A DNA stretch of 64,000 bases from SOIA01 sp964346585 (lineage in GTDB: Bacteria > Acidobacteriota > Aminicenantia > Aminicenantales > Aminicenantaceae), in the NCBI GenBank assembly GCA_964346585.1, contig CAYFVQ010000153.1, positions 1-64,000 of the forward strand. Direction: 5' to 3'. Shown piece by piece: positions 60,550-64,000 of this stretch; positions within the stretch are counted from its first letter, which is position 1, and every line of letters begins with the position of its first letter. Made by a program: the position numbers and the translations under genes. The notes beneath the pieces were generated by a model, which did no database searches, was not told the DNA's origin, and saw nothing but the letters and a program-made list of their open reading frames with translations.

Positions 60550-61536
60550 ATGAAGATCGCCGCCTTGCTCCCTCATGTGGACATTTTCGGGGGGGTCAGG
60601 CGCTACCTGGAAATCGGAAATGAATTCTCCAGAAGGGGATACCGGTTTGTTCTTTTCCTTCCCGAGGAGACAAAGCCAGATTGGCTGAACTTCGAGGGAA
60701 CAATCAAGCCATTCTCTTCTTTGCCCGATGAGAGTTTTGATATCGGACTCTGCAGCGAGTATTCGATTTTGCCTTATTTCGAGAAGCTTGAGGCCGCTTT
60801 CAAATTCTTCTATTTTCTCCTGGAAGGACATAAACAGGAAAGAGAAGTCATCCGCAGGAATTACTCTTTCCTCGGAAATTCTGAAGGAATGTGTCGCCGG
60901 ATCGAGAGAAAATACAAGCTTCCCTGCTTTCGGGCTTCGGGTGGAGTGAACACGGAATTTTTTCATCCGGAAAAAAGAAAAGCCAAGAAAGACGAGCTCC
61001 GAATCCTCTGTTATGGCCGTGTGTACAAAAGGAGAAAAGGTGTCCGACAAGTTATCCAGGCTGTTGAAGGGATGGATAAAAAATATCCGGGCCTGAAGCT
61101 TGTTTTGTTTGACAGCCTTGTCGGAAAAGACAAGAAAGACCCCAGACTCATGCTCAAAAAAAGTCTGCCGCATGAGTTTCACCTGAATCTTCCCCAGAGC
61201 CGAATGTCCTGGCTGTACTCGCAGGCGGATATTTTTGTCAGCGGCGAGAGACGTGCTGGATGGTCGAATACAGTGGCTGAAGCCATGGCCTGCCGGATTC
61301 CTGTTGTCTGCACTCGAAGCGGCACGAGAGATTTCGCCTTCCATAATCAAACCGCTTTAGTTGTTCCCTTCCCTCTTCCTTTTTTACTCCGCCGTCACAT
61401 CATAAGGCTTATCGAGGACAAAGAGCTCCGCTTCAGATTAGCCAGAGCCGGCCACGAGAGGATAAAGGCTTTTTCCTGGTCTTCGTTGGTGGACAGATTA
61501 GAGAATCTGTTCATGGAGAAGGCTAAATTGAAATAG
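60550..61536 (+). CDS. GT4-type glycosyltransferase
   Basis: 328 residues with a GT-B fold. N-terminal KIAALLPHVDIFGGVRRYLE and GNEFSRRGYRFVLFLP fit the acceptor half; ILCYGRVYKRRKGVRQVIQA starts the donor half; WLYSQADIFVSGERRAGWSN and TVAEAMACRIPVVCTRSGTR carry the conserved Glu-containing signature for nucleotide-sugar binding. It probably adds a sugar to a lipid or polysaccharide precursor. The following three genes run on the same strand with small gaps, ending in an MsbA-like exporter. ATG 60550 is preferred to the GTG at 60544. Confidence 0.88.
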   Translation: MKIAALLPHVDIFGGVRRYLEIGNEFSRRGYRFVLFLPEETKPDWLNFEGTIKPFSSLPDESFDIGLCSEYSILPYFEKLEAAFKFFYFLLEGHKQEREVIRRNYSFLGNSEGMCRRIERKYKLPCFRASGGVNTEFFHPEKRKAKKDELRILCYGRVYKRRKGVRQVIQAVEGMDKKYPGLKLVLFDSLVGKDKKDPRLMLKKSLPHEFHLNLPQSRMSWLYSQADIFVSGERRAGWSNTVAEAMACRIPVVCTRSGTRDFAFHNQTALVVPFPLPFLLRRHIIRLIEDKELRFRLARAGHERIKAFSWSSLVDRLENLFMEKAKLK

Positions 61537-61575
61537 GGCATACGTTGTGATATTCTTATGGCGGAGGAATGCTCA

Positions 61576-61797
61576 ATGCGAGAAAAAGAGCTCAAAGAGC
61601 GACTGCTCAAAGAGAATGAAGAGTTTAAAAAAGCCAATCAACTGCACCAACAGTACGAAAAAAAATTGGATAAACTTAAGGCCAAAAACTTCCTGACCGA
61701 AGCGGAGAAACAGGAAGAAAAAGAATTAAAGAAAAAGAAGCTGGCCCTTAAGGATAAAATGTATTACCTGATGATTGAATACAAAAAGTCTCTTTAA
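61576..61797 (+). CDS. DUF465 (YdcH-type) coiled-coil protein
   Basis: 73 residues, nearly all helical and charged. The end, EEKELKKKKLALKDKMYYLM, matches the DUF465 signature (LKKxKLxLKDxIxxxL). The first half FKKANQLHQQYEKKLDKL is a coiled coil. The ATG at 61576 has GGAGG 8 bases upstream; the earlier in-frame ATG at 61558 contains that site and has none itself. Function of the family is unknown. Confidence 0.8.
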   Translation: MREKELKERLLKENEEFKKANQLHQQYEKKLDKLKAKNFLTEAEKQEEKELKKKKLALKDKMYYLMIEYKKSL

Positions 61798-61815
61798 TGA
61801 TTCTGACCTTGAGAA

Positions 61816-62835
61816 ATGAAAGAGAGAAAAAAGATAAGAGTGGCTTTAGTCGGCACAGATTCTCTGCGCGGGAAAGAGCTGAAGAATGTCTTGAGCAAGA
61901 AGAATTTTCCTCTTAAGGACATTGATTTTTTTGATCCGGACGTTGAAGAAGAATACAGCAAGCTGACAGAATTCCGGGGGGAGCCTAAAGTCATCCATTT
62001 TCTGGACAAGGATTCATTGCAAGAGGCTGACCTCGTTTTTCTCGCTGCAGATAAGAAAGTGAATCGGGAGGTTGCCGTTCTATCCGGCAAGCAGAACTTC
62101 CAAGCCATAGATTTAAGTGAGGCATTTAACATGGATGAGAGTGTACCGGTCGTTGTGGCGGGAGTGAACGATGGGATTGTTTCAAAAAAGACTCAAGGAA
62201 TAATAGCCAATCCTCATCCGGTCACCATAGTCCTTTCCCATATCTTTCATGTGGTGATTCAAAAATTTGGGCTGGCAAAGGCCATATCTTTTATCCTTCA
62301 GCCTGTTTCAGCCTTTGAGGAGTCGGGCATCGAGGAGCTGGCCAACCAGAGTTATTGCTTACTGAGCAGTGAATCCCTGTCAAAGAAAGTGTTTAACGAG
62401 CAGATTGCCTTCAACCTTCTTTCGCAGACAGAAAAGCCCGATGAAGATGGTTTTTCTTCTGTCGAAAAACAGATTAACCTAGAGATTCGACGTGTTCTCC
62501 CCAGCCATGATTTTTTCTTTTCCTTATCCATCGTCCAGGTTCCTGTTTTTTTTGGGTACTCGATCATGATTTATCTGGAATTGAAGAAAAAGGCAGATAT
62601 TCAAGGTTTAAAAGATGTCTTTAAAGAACAATCTCTATTTGCCTTTTCTCCTCCTAACCAATCCAGCCCTGTTTCGGTGGCCGGGAAAGAGAAGATTTGC
62701 ATCGGTCAAATAAAACAGGAGGAATCGCTTCCCAACAGTTTTTGGATCTGGACAGTCGCGGATAATTTAGTCCTGGGCTCGGCGTTGAATGCATTCGAGA
62801 TCGCAGAGAAAATTTTCTCTAGCCCTTCGTCCTAA
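61816..62835 (+). CDS. Aspartate-semialdehyde dehydrogenase paralogue lacking catalytic residues (USG-1-like)
   Basis: 339 residues aligned in layout with ASADH: NADP-binding IRVALVGTDSLRGKELKNVL, FLAADKKVNREVAVLSGKQN and AIDLSEAFNMDESVPVVVAG, then VQVPVFFGYSIMIYLELKKK in the dimer domain. The active-site ANPNCST is ANPHPVT here, so the nucleophile Cys (position 135) is Pro. The acid/base His of PVFRGHS is Tyr. Thus it cannot work as ASADH. A similar non-catalytic paralogue, USG-1, is known in Proteobacteria, with unknown role. It lies between the DUF465 and ABC exporter genes. Confidence 0.85.
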   Translation: MKERKKIRVALVGTDSLRGKELKNVLSKKNFPLKDIDFFDPDVEEEYSKLTEFRGEPKVIHFLDKDSLQEADLVFLAADKKVNREVAVLSGKQNFQAIDLSEAFNMDESVPVVVAGVNDGIVSKKTQGIIANPHPVTIVLSHIFHVVIQKFGLAKAISFILQPVSAFEESGIEELANQSYCLLSSESLSKKVFNEQIAFNLLSQTEKPDEDGFSSVEKQINLEIRRVLPSHDFFFSLSIVQVPVFFGYSIMIYLELKKKADIQGLKDVFKEQSLFAFSPPNQSSPVSVAGKEKICIGQIKQEESLPNSFWIWTVADNLVLGSALNAFEIAEKIFSSPSS

Positions 62836-62838
62836 AGA

Positions 62839-64000
62839 ATGAAAGAAATACTCCAACTTTTTAAACTGACTCTCGGAGAGAAGAAAAGACTGTTCGTATC
62901 GATTCTCTTTAGTTTTTTTGCGGCTTTTTTCACTTATGTTTTTGTGGAATTGGTGCAGCCCATCATCGACCAGATGTTCCTCCAAGACACCCCTCAGGCA
63001 CTCTCAAAAAAACCCCGCCTCCTGGACTCCGTATTTGAAATACTCCAGGCTGCCGAAGACCAGTTCATTTGGCTCATTCCTTTACTTTTAGTGATAGTCA
63101 TCTTTGGCAAAGGGATTTTTACCTTCCTTGCGTCTTTTTTCATGAAGACCGTTGGGCACAAAGTCGTCAAAAAAATAAGAGATAGTCTTTTTGAGCATTT
63201 GGTCTATCAGTCCACGGATTTTTTTGACTATAAGCCGACCGGAGAGCTGATGTCCCGGTTGACAAGCGATGTGGACAAAATCCAGCAGGCGGTTTCTGGT
63301 AGCATGGGAGATTTCATCCTGTCTGCTTTTATGCTGGTGGCTCTTCTCGGGAAAGTATTCATCACAGATTGGAAGCTGGCTCTGGTTTCTTTTGTCATAG
63401 CTCCATTGGCTGTCATTCCACTCATCCTATTCAGCCATCAGCTCAAAAAGAAAGGGATGTTGAACCAGAAAAAGATGGCACATATCTATAATCTTCTCCA
63501 TGAGACCATTACCGGCAATAAGATCGTCAAAGCCTTCACCATGGAAAAGTTTGAAATAAAAAAATTTTTTCAGGCCACCCTGAGTTATTTCAAAACTAGC
63601 CTCAAACTCGCTAAAGTGGGAAGCTTTTCTTCCCCTTTTATGGAGTTCATGGGCGGTGTTCTCGGCGCTATTATACTTGTGGCGGGCACAACCAGGATTA
63701 CCCGGGGATACATGACTCCAGGTGATTTCAGTTCCTTTATCTTTGCCATTTTTATGATGTACACGCCGATCAAACGTCTGAGTCGGGCGAACAACACCAT
63801 CCAGCAGGGAGTGGCTTGCTATGAGAGAATCCAGGAGATTCTGCAGAGTGTTCCCCAGATTAAAGAAGATCCGAAGGCCTATCCGTTACCTCCGGTTAAA
63901 GGAAATGTGAAGTTTGAGAAAGTGTCTTTCAGCTATAACGATATGATGCCTGTTCTCCAAGATGTCAGTTTTGAAGTCAGGCCTAACGACAGAGTGGCTC
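62839..64000 (+). CDS. MsbA-type ABC exporter, 3' end outside the window
   Basis: The reading frame is open from ATG 62839 to the window end (387 codons). The transmembrane domain is complete: helices in LFVSILFSFFAAFFTYVFVE, FIWLIPLLLVIVIFGKGIF and later, with the ABC-exporter text YQSTDFFDYKPTGELMSRLT, SDVDKIQQAVS and YNLLHETITGNKIVKAFTME. The ATP-binding domain begins VKFEKVSFSYND, but the window stops just before Walker A. MsbA-like exporters flip lipid A, lipids or peptides. The nearby glycosyltransferase fits envelope lipid synthesis. It starts four bases after the dehydrogenase-like gene. Confidence 0.92.
   Translation, partial: MKEILQLFKLTLGEKKRLFVSILFSFFAAFFTYVFVELVQPIIDQMFLQDTPQALSKKPRLLDSVFEILQAAEDQFIWLIPLLLVIVIFGKGIFTFLASFFMKTVGHKVVKKIRDSLFEHLVYQSTDFFDYKPTGELMSRLTSDVDKIQQAVSGSMGDFILSAFMLVALLGKVFITDWKLALVSFVIAPLAVIPLILFSHQLKKKGMLNQKKMAHIYNLLHETITGNKIVKAFTMEKFEIKKFFQATLSYFKTSLKLAKVGSFSSPFMEFMGGVLGAIILVAGTTRITRGYMTPGDFSSFIFAIFMMYTPIKRLSRANNTIQQGVACYERIQEILQSVPQIKEDPKAYPLPPVKGNVKFEKVSFSYNDMMPVLQDVSFEVRPNDRVA

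Overview
The window is a 64 kb piece of a mid-GC, didermic bacterial chromosome. An outer membrane is implied by TamB, an Omp85 barrel protein, a SurA-type periplasmic chaperone, a FadL-type porin and many lipoproteins. The mix suggests the Acidobacteriota / Aminicenantes neighbourhood: a PadR-linked MacB/FtsX permease with an N-terminal prefix domain, remnants of a PknB-type kinase and of an NHL beta-propeller, biotin-dependent acyl-CoA carboxylase subunits, HslVU, and dense short palindromic repeats. This placement is an inference from gene families; no rRNA is present to confirm it.

Layout. 0-10 kb: start of a lipoprotein gene (cut by the window edge), a 7-TM LuxR-type regulator, an Smr protein, a vapBC toxin-antitoxin pair, a class I aminotransferase, an NTF2-like lipoprotein, the PadR/FtsX pair, and a Tat-exported protein of the fucose/arabinose isomerase fold. 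10-16 kb: TPR lipoprotein, DUF3795 protein, a lipoprotein with a protease-propeptide-like segment, a D-aminoacylase-type amidohydrolase, a GNAT acetyltransferase and a methyltransferase. 16-24 kb is an AT-richer accessory stretch of secreted proteins: a right-handed beta-helix protein, a subtilase with four Fn3 domains, an EF-hand-like lipoprotein and a TPR protein. It also holds a decayed, internally deleted copy of the beta-helix gene. 24-30 kb: a GT1-type glycosyltransferase, an ECF sigma / anti-sigma / HEAT-repeat operon, and a membrane 4Fe-4S protein.

30-64 kb is mostly conserved housekeeping: hslV-hslU-lipoprotein-FAH hydrolase; fructose-6-phosphate aldolase/transaldolase followed by the three acyl-CoA carboxylase subunits; tamB-Omp85-surA-like (outer-membrane assembly); fabD facing pgsA; mutS; clpB; nfu; fadL-like; galU; a C45/AAT-type Ntn hydrolase; tRNA-Phe; and a final cluster of glycosyltransferase, DUF465 protein, a catalytically dead aspartate-semialdehyde dehydrogenase paralogue and an MsbA-type ABC exporter that runs off the window.

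The intergenic DNA is unusually informative. At least six families of short palindromic or inverted-repeat sequences occur. One has asymmetric terminal inverted repeats (ends CCTGGATTATTCACGAG and CCTGAATTATTCATAA) and is present in two full copies in opposite orientation, a fused-ends remnant and a single end; it looks like a non-autonomous mobile element. Several repeats sit directly after stop codons and some can act as intrinsic terminators. Gene relics (kinase glycine loop, NHL repeat, beta-helix copy) lie between intact genes. I found no complete transposase, CRISPR array, prophage or rRNA operon, and no cluster that I can claim with confidence as a wholly new system. The most promising leads are the repeat families, the decayed beta-helix duplicate, the seven-POTRA Omp85 protein and the dead dehydrogenase.
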